In this document: piece by piece, positions 17,946 to 28,538 of the stretch
Numbering within the stretch: position 1 is the first letter of the stretch
Layout: each line of letters opens with the position of its first letter
From: Streptomyces sp. DG2A-72
GTDB lineage: Bacteria; Actinomycetota; Actinomycetes; Streptomycetales; Streptomycetaceae
Direction of reading: 5' to 3'
Assembly (NCBI RefSeq): GCF_030499575.1
Contig: NZ_JASTLC010000001.1
Span: 6,224,001 to 6,288,000 of the forward strand
DNA: 64,000 nucleotides
Notes under the pieces: model-generated
What the model saw: only the letters and a program-made list of their open reading frames with translations
What the model was told of the DNA's origin: nothing
Database searches by the model: none
Made by a program: the position numbers and the translations under genes

Positions 17946-18640
17946 GGCTGCGCGCGGCCGGGGCGCTGGCGCTGACCGCCGCGCTGCTCACCGGCTGCGC
18001 CCAGTCCGTCGACCCCATCGAACGCCTCGGCCAGAAAGCGGCCGGACGGGTGAGCCCGCACGGCCCGGAGGCGGACCGGGGTCTGCCGCCCGTGGTGGAC
18101 CGGGTCCGCACCAAAGACAGGGTCGTCTTCCTGACCTACGACGACGGCGCGGAGAAGGACCCCCGCTTCGTCGACATGGTCCGCGAACGGCGGCTCCCGG
18201 TCAGCATGTTCCTCACCGACAGCGTCGTGGGTCCGGGCTACGGCCACTTCGCGCGCCTGCAGTCGGTCGGCGCGAGCATCCAGAACCACACCCTCGACCA
18301 CACCGCCCTGCCCGGCCTGCCCTACGCCGGCCAGCGCGCCGAGATCTGCGGCCAGCAGGACAAACTCAAGTCCCGCTTCGGCATCCGCCCCCGCCTCTTC
18401 CGCCCACCCCACGGCCGCTACGACATGACGACCCTGCACGCGACCGCCGACTGCGGCCTCTCGGCGATCGTCCTGTGGACCTCCGCCGACTCCGACGACG
18501 CCCCCCTCCACCCCGGCGACATCATCCTCATCGGCCCGGACGACCCGACCGGCCCACCCCTGTGGGAGCGAACGGAACGGGTGCTGCGGCGGGTGGAGGG
18601 GGCAGGGCTGAGGGTGGGGCGGCTTGAGGATTACTTGTAG
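17942..18640 (+). CDS. Lipoprotein polysaccharide deacetylase (NodB homology), copy 2
   Basis: 232-aa paralogue of the preceding gene, translationally coupled through a GTGA overlap. The lipobox is LLTGCAQ. NodB motifs are FLTYDDGAEKD, QNHTLDH and RPPHGRYD, and both proteins end in the same RLEDYL. It is shorter than copy 1 because the linker between the signal and the catalytic domain is reduced. The shared, unusual DDGAEKD motif and identical C terminus point to tandem duplication, with divergence in the metal-site second shell (PFG versus PHG). Confidence 0.92.
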   Translation: MRLRAAGALALTAALLTGCAQSVDPIERLGQKAAGRVSPHGPEADRGLPPVVDRVRTKDRVVFLTYDDGAEKDPRFVDMVRERRLPVSMFLTDSVVGPGYGHFARLQSVGASIQNHTLDHTALPGLPYAGQRAEICGQQDKLKSRFGIRPRLFRPPHGRYDMTTLHATADCGLSAIVLWTSADSDDAPLHPGDIILIGPDDPTGPPLWERTERVLRRVEGAGLRVGRLEDYL

Positions 18641-18647
18641 GCGACTC

Positions 18648-18722
18648 AGCCCGTCCGGCGTTTGAGGACGAGGCCGTTCAGGGCGAAGCGGGGGGTCTGG
18701 GGGGCGCAGCCCCCAGGAAACC
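18648..18722. repeat. Dispersed Streptomyces intergenic repeat, family 2
   Basis: Sequence containing CAGCCCGTCCGGCGTTTGAG and, further on, GGGGGGCGCAGCCCCC. I know this pattern as a frequent intergenic repeat in Streptomyces genomes. It follows the second deacetylase directly and can form a short G/C hairpin near 18,700-18,716, so it may end that transcript. Confidence 0.6.
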
Positions 18723-18779
18723 CGACGCCGGGTTCCAGGCAACGGACGTCCACAAGACTCCGCCGACGCGCCGCAGGCA

Positions 18780-18806
18780 TTGGCACTCCGCTTGACCGAG
18801 TGCTAA
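18780..18806. promoter_or_regulatory. CIRCE operator 1 (HrcA site)
   Basis: TTGGCACTC-N9-GAGTGCTAA differs from the CIRCE consensus TTAGCACTC-N9-GAGTGCTAA by one base. In Streptomyces the HrcA repressor binds such sites upstream of groES-groEL1 and releases them on heat shock. It overlaps the -35 of the groES promoter. Confidence 0.95.
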
Positions 18807-18820
18807 CCCCGTCATAGTCT
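18792..18820 (+). promoter_or_regulatory. groES-groEL1 promoter
   Basis: TTGACC (18792-18797), a 17-base spacer and TAGTCT (18815-18820) form a housekeeping-type promoter. The -35 lies inside CIRCE 1 and the start region lies next to CIRCE 2, as expected for HrcA repression. Confidence 0.8.
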
Positions 18821-18825
18821 CTGGT

Positions 18826-18852
18826 CTGGCACTCGGCAGAGGAGAGTGCCAA
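18826..18852. promoter_or_regulatory. CIRCE operator 2
   Basis: CTGGCACTC-N9-GAGTGCCAA, a second CIRCE centred 46 bp downstream of the first, in the 5' untranslated region. It keeps 9-bp arms with a single edge mismatch (C against A). Two copies imply tight or cooperative HrcA control. Confidence 0.9.
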
Positions 18853-18950
18853 CAAGCGACGGGCAGGTCCGGCACCCGCGACGACGGATCGACCTGGTCG
18901 CCACCTCAGACAGTTAACCCCGTGAGATCTCCGAAGGGGGAGGTCGGATC

Positions 18951-19259
18951 GTGACGACCGCCAGCTCCAAGGTTGCCATCAAGCCGCTCGAGGACCGCAT
19001 TGTGGTCCAGCCGCTGGACGCCGAGCAGACCACGGCCTCTGGCCTGGTCATTCCGGACACCGCCAAGGAGAAGCCCCAGGAGGGCGTCGTCCTGGCCGTG
19101 GGCCCGGGCCGCTTCGAGAACGGCGAGCGCCTGCCGCTCGACGTCAAGACCGGCGACATCGTGCTGTACAGCAAGTACGGCGGCACCGAAGTGAAGTACA
19201 ACGGCGAGGAGTACCTGGTGCTCTCCGCTCGCGACGTGCTCGCGATCATCGAGAAGTAG
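18951..19259 (+). CDS. groES: Co-chaperonin GroES
   Basis: 102-aa heptameric lid of the GroEL chaperonin. Typical motifs: [21 protein letters not shown], the mobile-loop segment [17 protein letters not shown], and [17 protein letters not shown] 18951 follows GGGGGAGG. It is preceded by two CIRCE elements and followed by groEL1 after 117 bases, the standard actinobacterial operon. Confidence 0.98.
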   Translation: MTTASSKVAIKPLEDRIVVQPLDAEQTTASGLVIPDTAKEKPQEGVVLAVGPGRFENGERLPLDVKTGDIVLYSKYGGTEVKYNGEEYLVLSARDVLAIIEK

Positions 19260-19285
19260 ATCAACGAAGCACACTTGCTTTTGAG

Positions 19286-19335
19286 CTGCGCCCCGGGCCC
19301 CCGCGAACTTATGAAGCCGGGCGTCAGGGGCGCAG
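19286..19335 (+). promoter_or_regulatory. Long-range hairpin between groES and groEL1
   Basis: CTGCGCCCC (19286-19294) pairs perfectly with GGGGCGCAG (19327-19335) across a 32-base loop. There is no T run, so it is more likely an mRNA stability or processing element setting the groES:groEL ratio than a terminator. It ends 41 bases before the groEL1 start. Confidence 0.55.
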
Positions 19336-19367
19336 TTCGTTTCACCCACGTTTTCCGAGAGGGCTGA

Positions 19368-20999
<1,632 letters not shown>

Positions 21000-21014
21000 C
21001 GTACGTCAGCACCG

Positions 21015-21043
21015 AGGCCCGGCACCCCTGGGGTGCCGGGCCT
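21015..21043 (+). terminator. groEL1 terminator
   Basis: Arms AGGCCCGGCACCCC (21015-21028) and GGGGTGCCGGGCCT (21030-21043), a 14-bp near-perfect stem. It lies between groEL1 and a convergent gene, so it can serve both directions. Confidence 0.9.
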
Positions 21044-21053
21044 TCGCGTTGCC

Positions 21054-21761
21054 CTACTTCTCCAGCGCGTCCAGCGCGCCCAGCTGCTCCATCAGCCCGA
21101 GCCGGTCGTACTGCCACCAGCCCTCGGCGATCTTCCCGTCCGCAGTGCACCGGTGGATGGTCGTCCCGGTCATGGTGACCCGCTTCCCGGTGGATGCGAT
21201 CCCGAGGAACTCGCCCTTGTGCAGGCCGTTCCAGGTCCACCGGGTGCACACCCGGTCACCCTGGGCCAGCTGGTCCTCGATCGTGAACGAGAAGTCGAAG
21301 CCGCCCCGCCACATCTCCACCTCGCGCCGGATCGCATCGAGCCCGATGGCGTCCTGCGGGTTGCTGGGATCGTGGTCGTGATAGTCCTCGATGAGCACAT
21401 CGTTGAACGTGGGCGCCTCGCCCTTCCCGGGCAGCGCGTCGAAGAACCGCCGCGCGGTGGCCGCGTACAACTGCTCGTCGCGCACCACGTCCAGATCCGT
21501 GAACGTCGGCATCTCGTCGCAGAGGGCGACCATGTCCCGGAAGATCTTGTCGGTCTCCGGGAGTTGCGAGTTCCGCATCGCCTCCTCGTACGACGGGAAC
21601 TCCACGATCTCGATGAAGTGCAACGCGTCGGACCGGTCCTTGCCGATCACGCTGTGCGTCGCGGTCCTCTTCCCCTTGGTCTGCTCGACCCAGGTGTCCA
21701 TCAGCCGGTTCATCTCGTCGAACCGGCTCGTCTTGCAGTCGATGAGCTGTACGAACGTCAT
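21054..21761 (-). CDS. Two-domain protein: ABM-like plus SnoaL-like (NTF2 fold)
   Basis: 235-aa cytoplasmic protein. Residues about 1-95 (FVQLIDCKTSRFDEMNRLMD ... HFIEIVEFPSYEEAMRNSQ) look like a dimeric ferredoxin-like (ABM) domain. Residues about 100-235 (ARRFFDALPGKG ... GLDAIRREVEMWRGGFDFS ... GEFLGIASTGKRVTMTGT) are a SnoaL/polyketide-cyclase-like ester cyclase domain. Each is common alone; the fusion is less so. The C-terminal domain keeps an acidic and a His residue of the cyclase cavity, but the substrate is unknown. Convergent with groEL1. Confidence 0.8.
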   Translation of the reverse strand: MTFVQLIDCKTSRFDEMNRLMDTWVEQTKGKRTATHSVIGKDRSDALHFIEIVEFPSYEEAMRNSQLPETDKIFRDMVALCDEMPTFTDLDVVRDEQLYAATARRFFDALPGKGEAPTFNDVLIEDYHDHDPSNPQDAIGLDAIRREVEMWRGGFDFSFTIEDQLAQGDRVCTRWTWNGLHKGEFLGIASTGKRVTMTGTTIHRCTADGKIAEGWWQYDRLGLMEQLGALDALEK

Positions 21762-21833
21762 GGCGTCGCCTCCGTCCCCCCGAGGGTCCGGTCGAACAGC
21801 TCCATTCTCCTCCTGAGCGCTCCTTCTGTCGGC

Positions 21834-22607
21834 CTACTGCGGCCCGTACTTGCGTCCCGTCTTCGAGGTGATCCCGCCGAGCATCCCGCGCGGCACCACC
21901 TTCGCCATGCCCATCAGCACCTTGTAGCGGGGGTCGGGAATCGACAGCGTCTTGCCGCGCGCCAGGTCGGCAAGGGCCGCCGCGACCAGTTTGTCGGCGT
22001 CCAGCCACATCCAGCCGGGGATGTTGTCCGTGCCCATCCCGGCCCGCTCGTGGAACTCCGTACGGACGAAACCGGGGGCCAGCGCCATCAGCCGCACGCC
22101 GCTGCCGGCCAGATCACGCGCCGCGCCCTGCGTGAACTGCACGACCCACGCCTTGGACGCCCCGTACGTACCGCGCGGCACGAAGGCGGCGACCGAGGCG
22201 ACGTTGATGACGCCACCCCGCCCGCGCTCCCGCATCGCCTCCGCCGCGGCCGAGGTCAGCCGCAGCACCGCCTCGCAGTGCACCTTGAGCATCTTCAGCT
22301 CGTCGGCCATGGACACGTCGAGATAGCGGCCCTTGTTGCCGAAGCCCGCGTTGTTGATCAGCAGGTCGACGGGGTTCTTGCGGTCGGCGAGGCGGGCGGC
22401 CACCGCGTCGATACCGGTGTCCTCGGCGAGGTCGGCGGACAGCACCTCCGCCTCGATGCCGTGCCGGTCGTGCAGTTCGGTCGCCTGCTCCGCGAGCCGC
22501 TTGGTGTCCCGCGCGACCAGGACGAGGTTGTGCCCGTCGGCCGCCAGCCGCCGCGCGAACGCGGCGCCGATGCCCGCGGTGGATCCGGTGATGAGAGCCG
22601 TTGTCAT
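21834..22607 (-). CDS. Short-chain dehydrogenase/reductase
   Basis: Classical SDR of 257 aa. The cofactor motif is TGSTAGIGAAFARRL, NNAG is present (LLINNAGFGNKG), and the catalytic Ser-Tyr-Lys is in VASVAAF...TYGASKAWV. The basic residue after strand 2 (VARDTKR) suggests NADP(H). Substrate unknown. Transcribed in the same direction as the ABM-SnoaL gene, 72 bases upstream of it, so the two may form an operon. Confidence 0.93.
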   Translation of the reverse strand: MTTALITGSTAGIGAAFARRLAADGHNLVLVARDTKRLAEQATELHDRHGIEAEVLSADLAEDTGIDAVAARLADRKNPVDLLINNAGFGNKGRYLDVSMADELKMLKVHCEAVLRLTSAAAEAMRERGRGGVINVASVAAFVPRGTYGASKAWVVQFTQGAARDLAGSGVRLMALAPGFVRTEFHERAGMGTDNIPGWMWLDADKLVAAALADLARGKTLSIPDPRYKVLMGMAKVVPRGMLGGITSKTGRKYGPQ

Positions 22608-22739
22608 GGCGCAAGGTTAAACACCCGGATGCTGTGCGTCCGCTCCCTGCACAGGCCCTCCCGGTAGGTGAAGCCCGGGCGAAGGACGAGGTGGTGAGAG
22701 CGCGTCAGGTCGAGGGGCGCGACGCGGTGCGGGAGGGGA

Positions 22740-23420
22740 TCAGGCGCCGAGGGGTCCGGCGCCCTGCTTCTCCAGGTACTCCCGCGCCTTCGCCAGCGCC
22801 TCCGGGTGCAGTGCCTCGCCCGCCGCGAGCAGCCGGGGCAGCAGCGCCCGTTCGGTGGTCACCGCACGGAACTGAAGCGCGACGGTCACCTCGTGATCGG
22901 GCCGGTGCACGACCTCGACCGGATCGCCCGCGCGGACCTCGCCGGGCTCGATCACCCGCAGATACGCGCCGGGCGCCCCCTTCGCCGTGAAGCGCTTCAC
23001 CCACCGCTCTTCACCCACATGGACCTGGAAGGTGCTGCACGGAATCCGGCCGCTGGTGACCTCCAGCACCACGGACCCGATGCGCCAGCGCTCGCCGATC
23101 CGCGCTCCGGACACATCCAGACCGGTCGTCGTGAGGTTCTCGCCGAACACGCCGTTCGCCAGCGGTCGTCCCAACTCCCGTTCCCAGTCGTCGAGATCCT
23201 CGCGCGCGACCGCGTACACGGCCTGGTCGTCGCCGCCGTGATGCCGCGTGTGGCACACCGCGTCCCCGGCCACCCCGCTCGCCCCGACGCCCTTGGGCCC
23301 GGGCGCCGCCACCCGCACCGGCCCGTCCACCGGCCGCTTGTCGATGCCGGTCACACCGTCCGGCTGGTCCGTGTACGGCACGGACTTCGGGCGGCCCAGA
23401 TTGACAGACAGAAGCTTCAC
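22740..23420 (-). CDS. MOSC-domain protein
   Basis: 226-aa MOSC (molybdenum cofactor sulfurase C-terminal) protein of the YiiM type. It has VFGENLTTTGLDVSGARIGERW and the conserved Cys in SGRIPCSTFQVH, which in MOSC enzymes handles sulfur or binds Mo cofactor. Likely a cytoplasmic molybdoenzyme-like N-hydroxylated-compound reductase or sulfur carrier; precise role unknown. GTG 23420 starts the family N terminus KLLSVNLGRPKSV; no ribosome site is obvious, so the message may be leaderless. Divergent from the LysR gene. Confidence 0.9.
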   Translation of the reverse strand: MKLLSVNLGRPKSVPYTDQPDGVTGIDKRPVDGPVRVAAPGPKGVGASGVAGDAVCHTRHHGGDDQAVYAVAREDLDDWERELGRPLANGVFGENLTTTGLDVSGARIGERWRIGSVVLEVTSGRIPCSTFQVHVGEERWVKRFTAKGAPGAYLRVIEPGEVRAGDPVEVVHRPDHEVTVALQFRAVTTERALLPRLLAAGEALHPEALAKAREYLEKQGAGPLGA

Positions 23421-23476
23421 GGAGGGCACGCTAGCGCTCCGCTGGAAGAACGGTGACAAACCGCTGGCCGGTGGGG

Positions 23477-23513
23477 GCTGGTCGCGCAGTTCCCCGCGCC
23501 CCTTACGGGGCGC
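23477..23513. repeat. Dispersed repeat, family 1
   Basis: CTGGTCGCGCAGTTCCCCGC followed by a GCCCCTTACGGGGC hairpin, in the gap between the MOSC and LysR genes. Closely matches the copies at 25,908 and 48,478 (inverted). Confidence 0.7.
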
Positions 23514-23578
23514 TACCGGCACCCAAAGTGTCGACGGGGTATTCGGCGTCGTACCCAAGGAGCGCTTATGCTCAAGGG

Positions 23579-24475
23579 GTGATCGAGGCCCGTCATCTCC
23601 GTGTCCTGCGCGCCGTGGCCACCACCGGTTCCTTCTCGGCGGCGGGCCGTGAACTGGGCTGCACCCAGCCCGCCGTCAGCCAGCAGATGAAGGCCCTGGA
23701 GGCGTCGGTCGGCACCCCCCTGCTGATCCGCACCGGCCGCGAAATGCGGCTGACCCAGGCCGGCGAGGCCCTTGTCCGGCACGCCTCCGGCATCCTCGCC
23801 GGGCTCACCGCCGCCGAGGAGGAGGTCGCCGCGATCGCGGGCCTGCGCGCGGGCCGCGTCCGCCTGGTCTCCTTTCCCAGCGGCAGCTCCACCCTCGTCC
23901 CCACCGCCCTCGCCGCCCTGCGCGCCGCCCACCCCGGCACCCGCGTCTTTCTGGAGGAGGCCGAACCGCCGCGCTCCGTGGAGATGCTGCGCGAGGGCGA
24001 CTGCGACATGGCCCTCGCCTTCCGCTACGAGGGAGCGGCGGGCGCCGAGGAGTGGGACGACCTCGTCGTACGACCGCTGCTGCGCGACCGGCTCGTAGCG
24101 CTGGTGCCCGAACGCCACCGGCTCGGCCGGGCGGACTCCGTCGCCATCGGCGAACTCGCCGCCGAACCTTGGATCGCGGGCTGCCCGCGCTGCCGCGGCC
24201 AGTTGATCGAGGTCTGCGAGGGTGCGGGCTTCACTCCCCGCATCGACTTCGCGACCGACGACTATCCGGCGGTCGTCGGCCTGGTGGCCGCGGGCCTGGG
24301 CGTCGCCGTCCTGCCCCAGCTCGCCATCGAGTCCGTACGACCACGGGGCGCGCGCACGGTGACGCTGGAACCGGCGGTACGGCGGGAGATCGTCGCGCTC
24401 ACGCTGCCCGACCTGGCGCAGGTGCCTGCCGTGGCGGCGACGCTGGAGCAACTGGCGCGGGCGGCCACAAGGTAG
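23579..24475 (+). CDS. LysR-family transcriptional regulator
   Basis: 298-aa LysR regulator. The winged helix-turn-helix is at residues about 1-60 (RHLRVLRAVATTGSFSAAG, CTQPAVSQQMKALE), followed by a substrate-binding domain to the end. The CPRCR pair of cysteines near residue 205 is unusual for LysR and could sense redox or metal. GTG 23579 is used; only a weak AAGGGG directly precedes it, so the message may be nearly leaderless. Divergent from the MOSC gene, a plausible target. A terminator overlaps its stop codon. Confidence 0.92.
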   Translation: MIEARHLRVLRAVATTGSFSAAGRELGCTQPAVSQQMKALEASVGTPLLIRTGREMRLTQAGEALVRHASGILAGLTAAEEEVAAIAGLRAGRVRLVSFPSGSSTLVPTALAALRAAHPGTRVFLEEAEPPRSVEMLREGDCDMALAFRYEGAAGAEEWDDLVVRPLLRDRLVALVPERHRLGRADSVAIGELAAEPWIAGCPRCRGQLIEVCEGAGFTPRIDFATDDYPAVVGLVAAGLGVAVLPQLAIESVRPRGARTVTLEPAVRREIVALTLPDLAQVPAVAATLEQLARAATR

Positions 24476-24497
24476 GGGCACGCGAGCGCGTGCCCCT
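24474..24497 (+). terminator. Terminator overlapping the lysR stop codon
   Basis: AGGGGCACGC (24474-24483), loop GAGC, GCGTGCCCCT (24488-24497). The first arm uses the last bases of the TAG stop. Just after it, TGTGCAGAAA occurs twice in tandem (about 24,510-24,531). Confidence 0.75.
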
Positions 24498-24549
24498 TGT
24501 GCGGTCCGTGTGTGCAGAAATTGTGCAGAAACGTTCCTTCGGATGTGGT

Positions 24550-24876
24550 TCAACTCGACGAGGCATGTTCGCCGGCCGGTGATGCCGACACCAGCCGATT
24601 GCGCGCCCGCCCCATGAGCTCTTCGCGCTCGTCCTCGGTCAGGCCGCCCCAGACGCCGTACGGCTCGCGCACCGCCAGCGCGTGCGCCGCGCACTGGGCG
24701 CGGACCGGGCACCTCATGCAGACCTCCTTGGCCGAGTTCTCACGAGCACTCCGCGCCGCACCGCGCTCACCCTCCGGATGAAAGAAGAGCGAGCTGTCCA
24801 CCCCGCGACAGGCAGCCAGCAGCTGCCAGTCCCACAGGTCCGCGTTCGGTCCGGGAAGGCGGGAGAAATCTGCCAT
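24550..24876 (-). CDS. whiD: WhiB-like sporulation regulator WhiD
   Basis: 108-aa iron-sulfur protein required for late sporulation-septum and spore maturation in Streptomyces. The four cluster ligands are Cys23, Cys53, Cys56 and Cys62 (ACRGV; VCMRCPVRAQC), exactly the spacing published for S. coelicolor WhiD. The GVWGG turn and a basic C-terminal DNA-contact tail follow. WhiB proteins act by binding region 4 of the principal sigma factor; a [4Fe-4S] cluster that reacts with O2 and NO is known for WhiD. Divergent from bldM, the arrangement known in S. coelicolor. ATG 24876 follows AAGGGG. Confidence 0.95.
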   Translation of the reverse strand: MADFSRLPGPNADLWDWQLLAACRGVDSSLFFHPEGERGAARSARENSAKEVCMRCPVRAQCAAHALAVREPYGVWGGLTEDEREELMGRARNRLVSASPAGEHASSS

Positions 24877-25104
24877 TACGTGACCCCTTGTAGCCGTTCT
24901 GGGCGGATACGGTGTCCACGACCGTACATCTACGATCTAAGGAGATGAAAATATGACTCATTGCGAATCTAGCCTCAGAATCTGCTTGATGGGAAGAAAT
25001 AGGGCTAAATGGGGCATGGTTGTGATGAAACGTTCAGGGTCTACTGCGCCTGTCTGCACCGTGTCCGCCCCCTCACGTAGAGTGCCGAAGACGGCGCACG
25101 GCCC

Positions 25105-25132
25105 CGTAACTCTTTCGAGTGACCGTCGTTGA
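25105..25132 (+). promoter_or_regulatory. Sigma-BldN promoter of bldM, in the 24,877-25,256 gap
   Basis: CGTAAC (25105-25110), 16-base spacer, CGTTGA (25127-25132), a perfect match to the CGTAAC-N16-CGTTGA pattern reported for the ECF sigma BldN, whose known targets include bldM promoter p1. The rest of the whiD-bldM gap is unusually A+T-rich for this genome (about 24,940-25,050), fitting a dense regulatory region; no gene is supported there. Confidence 0.85.
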
Positions 25133-25256
25133 GAGTGCGGAGGCGGTTGAACCAACAAGCGCTCGGGCAGGCGTCCGACGCGGTCGACCGCACAGGTGAC
25201 GATTTCGTACCAGCCTGGAGGCTCAAGGTGACGTGCATCAGCTGCGGAGGACGGCC

Positions 25257-25868
25257 ATGACATCCGTCCTCGTCTGCGACGACTCCCCGCTTGCCCGAGA
25301 GGCGCTTCGCCGCGCGGTCGCGACCGTGCCCGGCGTCGAGCGCGTGACGACCGCGGCCAACGGCGAGGAAGTCCTCCGCCGCTGGGGCGCCGACCGCTCG
25401 GACCTGATTCTGATGGACGTACGCATGCCCGGTCTGGGCGGCGTCGAGACCGTCCGGCGGCTGCTGTCCGCCGACCCCGGTGCGCGCATCATCATGCTCA
25501 CCGTCGCCGAGGACCTGGACGGCGTGGCCCTCGCGGTCGCCGCCGGTGCGCGGGGGTATCTGCACAAGGATGCCTCGCGCGCGGAACTGCGCGCCACGGT
25601 GACGCAGGCGCTGGCGGATCCGACGTGGCGTCTCGCCCCGCGGCGGCTGCGGTCCGCCGAGATGGGCGCGGCGCCGACGCTCACGGCGCGTGAGATCCAG
25701 GTGCTCGAGGGTATGAGCCATGGTCGTTCCAACGCGGAGATCGGTCGCGAGCTTTTTCTCTCCGAGGACACGGTCAAGACGCATGCTCGGCGGTTGTTCA
25801 AGAAGCTCGGTGCGTCGGACCGGGCGCATGCGGTGGCGCTTGGCTTCCGATGGGGTCTGGTTCGTTAA
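25257..25868 (+). CDS. bldM: Orphan response regulator BldM
   Basis: 203-aa NarL/FixJ-type regulator essential for aerial hyphae and sporulation. The receiver domain has DD8-9, the phospho-acceptor position Asp54 (LILMDVRMPG) and HKD; the LuxR-type HTH is at the C terminus (LTAREIQVLEGMSHGRSNAE, DTVKTHARRLFKKLG). No kinase gene is adjacent, consistent with published phosphorylation-independent action as a homodimer or with WhiI. ATG 25257 follows GGAGG. Near-identity to what I recall of S. coelicolor BldM makes the symbol secure. Confidence 0.97.
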   Translation: MTSVLVCDDSPLAREALRRAVATVPGVERVTTAANGEEVLRRWGADRSDLILMDVRMPGLGGVETVRRLLSADPGARIIMLTVAEDLDGVALAVAAGARGYLHKDASRAELRATVTQALADPTWRLAPRRLRSAEMGAAPTLTAREIQVLEGMSHGRSNAEIGRELFLSEDTVKTHARRLFKKLGASDRAHAVALGFRWGLVR

Positions 25869-25907
25869 GCGCCCCACTGTGGGTGCCGCGTTGTGCCGTC
25901 TGGCGGC

Positions 25908-25960
25908 TGCGGGTTTGTCGTGGCTGGTCGCGCAGTTCCCCGCGCCCCTTCGGGGGCGCG
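25908..25960. repeat. Dispersed repeat, family 1
   Basis: GTGGCTGGTCGCGCAG, TTCCCCGCGCC and a CCCCTTCGGGGG hairpin after bldM. The bases leading into it (GCTGCGGGTTTGTCGTGGCT) match those leading into the copy at 3211, so the repeated unit is longer than the hairpin core. Confidence 0.7.
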
Positions 25961-26083
25961 GATGCGAGGTCGGTCAATCGGTCCCGTCGGTGCCCGCTGC
26001 TCGTTTCGGCGCGCATGCCGCATCCTTGAGGTGTGGAGTCTCTCGGGGACGAGTCGGTCGAGCGGAAGGGGAGGGCGCAAGGG

Positions 26084-26761
26084 ATGAGTTCCGGCGCACC
26101 TGCTCATAACGCTTCGGTGCACAACAACGGACGCGGTGCCACGGACCGGACGGCCGCAAGGCACCATGGACCGATGCGCGATGACGAGGCATCCCGTGCC
26201 CAAGGGGCGATCGGAGCGCTCGTTCATCGCGCCGTCGACGGGGACGAGCAGGCGACGCATGACCTGCTCGCCCATGTTCACCCCTTGGCACTGCGCTACT
26301 GCCGCACCCGTCTGTCCCGGCTTCCGGGCGACGCGCGGCACTTTGTGGAGGACCTGGCCCAGGAGGTCTGCGTCGCCGTCCTCCTCGCCCTCCCGCGCTA
26401 CAAGGACACCGGCCGCCCCTTCGAGGCCTTCGTCTTCGCCATCGCCGCGCACAAGGTCGCGGACCTGCAGCGGGCGGCGATGCGGCACCCGGGGTCGACG
26501 GCGGTCCCGTCGGACGAGATGCCGGAGCGGCCCGACGACTCACTGGGCCCCGAAGAGCGCGCGCTGCTGAGCAGCGACGCCGAATGGGCCAAGAAACTGC
26601 TGGCCAACCTCCCGGAGAACCAGCGCGAGCTGCTGCTGCTGCGTATCGCCGTGGGCTTGACGGCGGAGGAGACGGGTCAGATGTTGGGAATGTCACCCGG
26701 TGCGGTCCGAGTGGCGCAGCACCGGGCGCTGAGCCGACTCAGGGCACTGGCAGAGCAGTAA
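26084..26761 (+). CDS. shbA: ECF sigma factor of the SigD/ShbA group
   Basis: About 225 aa. Region 2 runs [20 protein letters not shown] to [16 protein letters not shown], and region 4 is [38 protein letters not shown]. Position between bldM/whiD and guaB equals that of sigD between whiB3 and guaB2 in M. tuberculosis, and of the Streptomyces sigma ShbA, reported to drive transcription of the principal sigma gene hrdB. ATG 26084 with GGGGAGG nine bases upstream is preferred; GTG 26033 and ATG 26174 are alternatives. The symbol rests on position and similarity, not on a search. Confidence 0.82.
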   Translation: MSSGAPAHNASVHNNGRGATDRTAARHHGPMRDDEASRAQGAIGALVHRAVDGDEQATHDLLAHVHPLALRYCRTRLSRLPGDARHFVEDLAQEVCVAVLLALPRYKDTGRPFEAFVFAIAAHKVADLQRAAMRHPGSTAVPSDEMPERPDDSLGPEERALLSSDAEWAKKLLANLPENQRELLLLRIAVGLTAEETGQMLGMSPGAVRVAQHRALSRLRALAEQ

Positions 26762-26873
26762 TCCCTTTGCCGTAAGCGCCTTCCTTGAACAGGCCGCTCG
26801 CGACTTCCGTACGAACATACGAAGCCGGTGGTCACCCAGAACCGTGGAATTTGAGAGCCATGCTTCCCGTTAG

Positions 26874-28421
<1,548 letters not shown>

Positions 28422-28447
28422 CGCGCACGCGCGCGTGAAGCGTGTCC

Positions 28448-28480
28448 AAGGGCGGCCCCGGAGCATCCGGGGCCGCCCTT
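28448..28480 (+). terminator. guaB terminator
   Basis: Perfect 14-bp stem: AAGGGCGGCCCCGG (28448-28461), loop AGCAT, CCGGGGCCGCCCTT (28467-28480). It separates guaB from guaB3, which therefore has its own promoter or depends on read-through. Confidence 0.93.
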
Positions 28481-28538
28481 GTCGTACCCGTCGGCGATAC
28501 TGGAAGACGCTGAAACGCATCAGGGAAAGGCCACACAC

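Noticed and set aside
24953..25132. 59-codon + strand frame with a good AAGGAG site in the whiD-bldM gap
   Set aside because: Codon use is unlike Streptomyces genes (third positions about half A/T) and the frame runs through and stops within the BldN promoter of bldM, so it is most likely regulatory DNA.
25081..25140. Possible BldD boxes around AGTGACC in the bldM promoter
   Set aside because: bldM is a known BldD target, but the half-sites seen here are too weak to place a site by eye.
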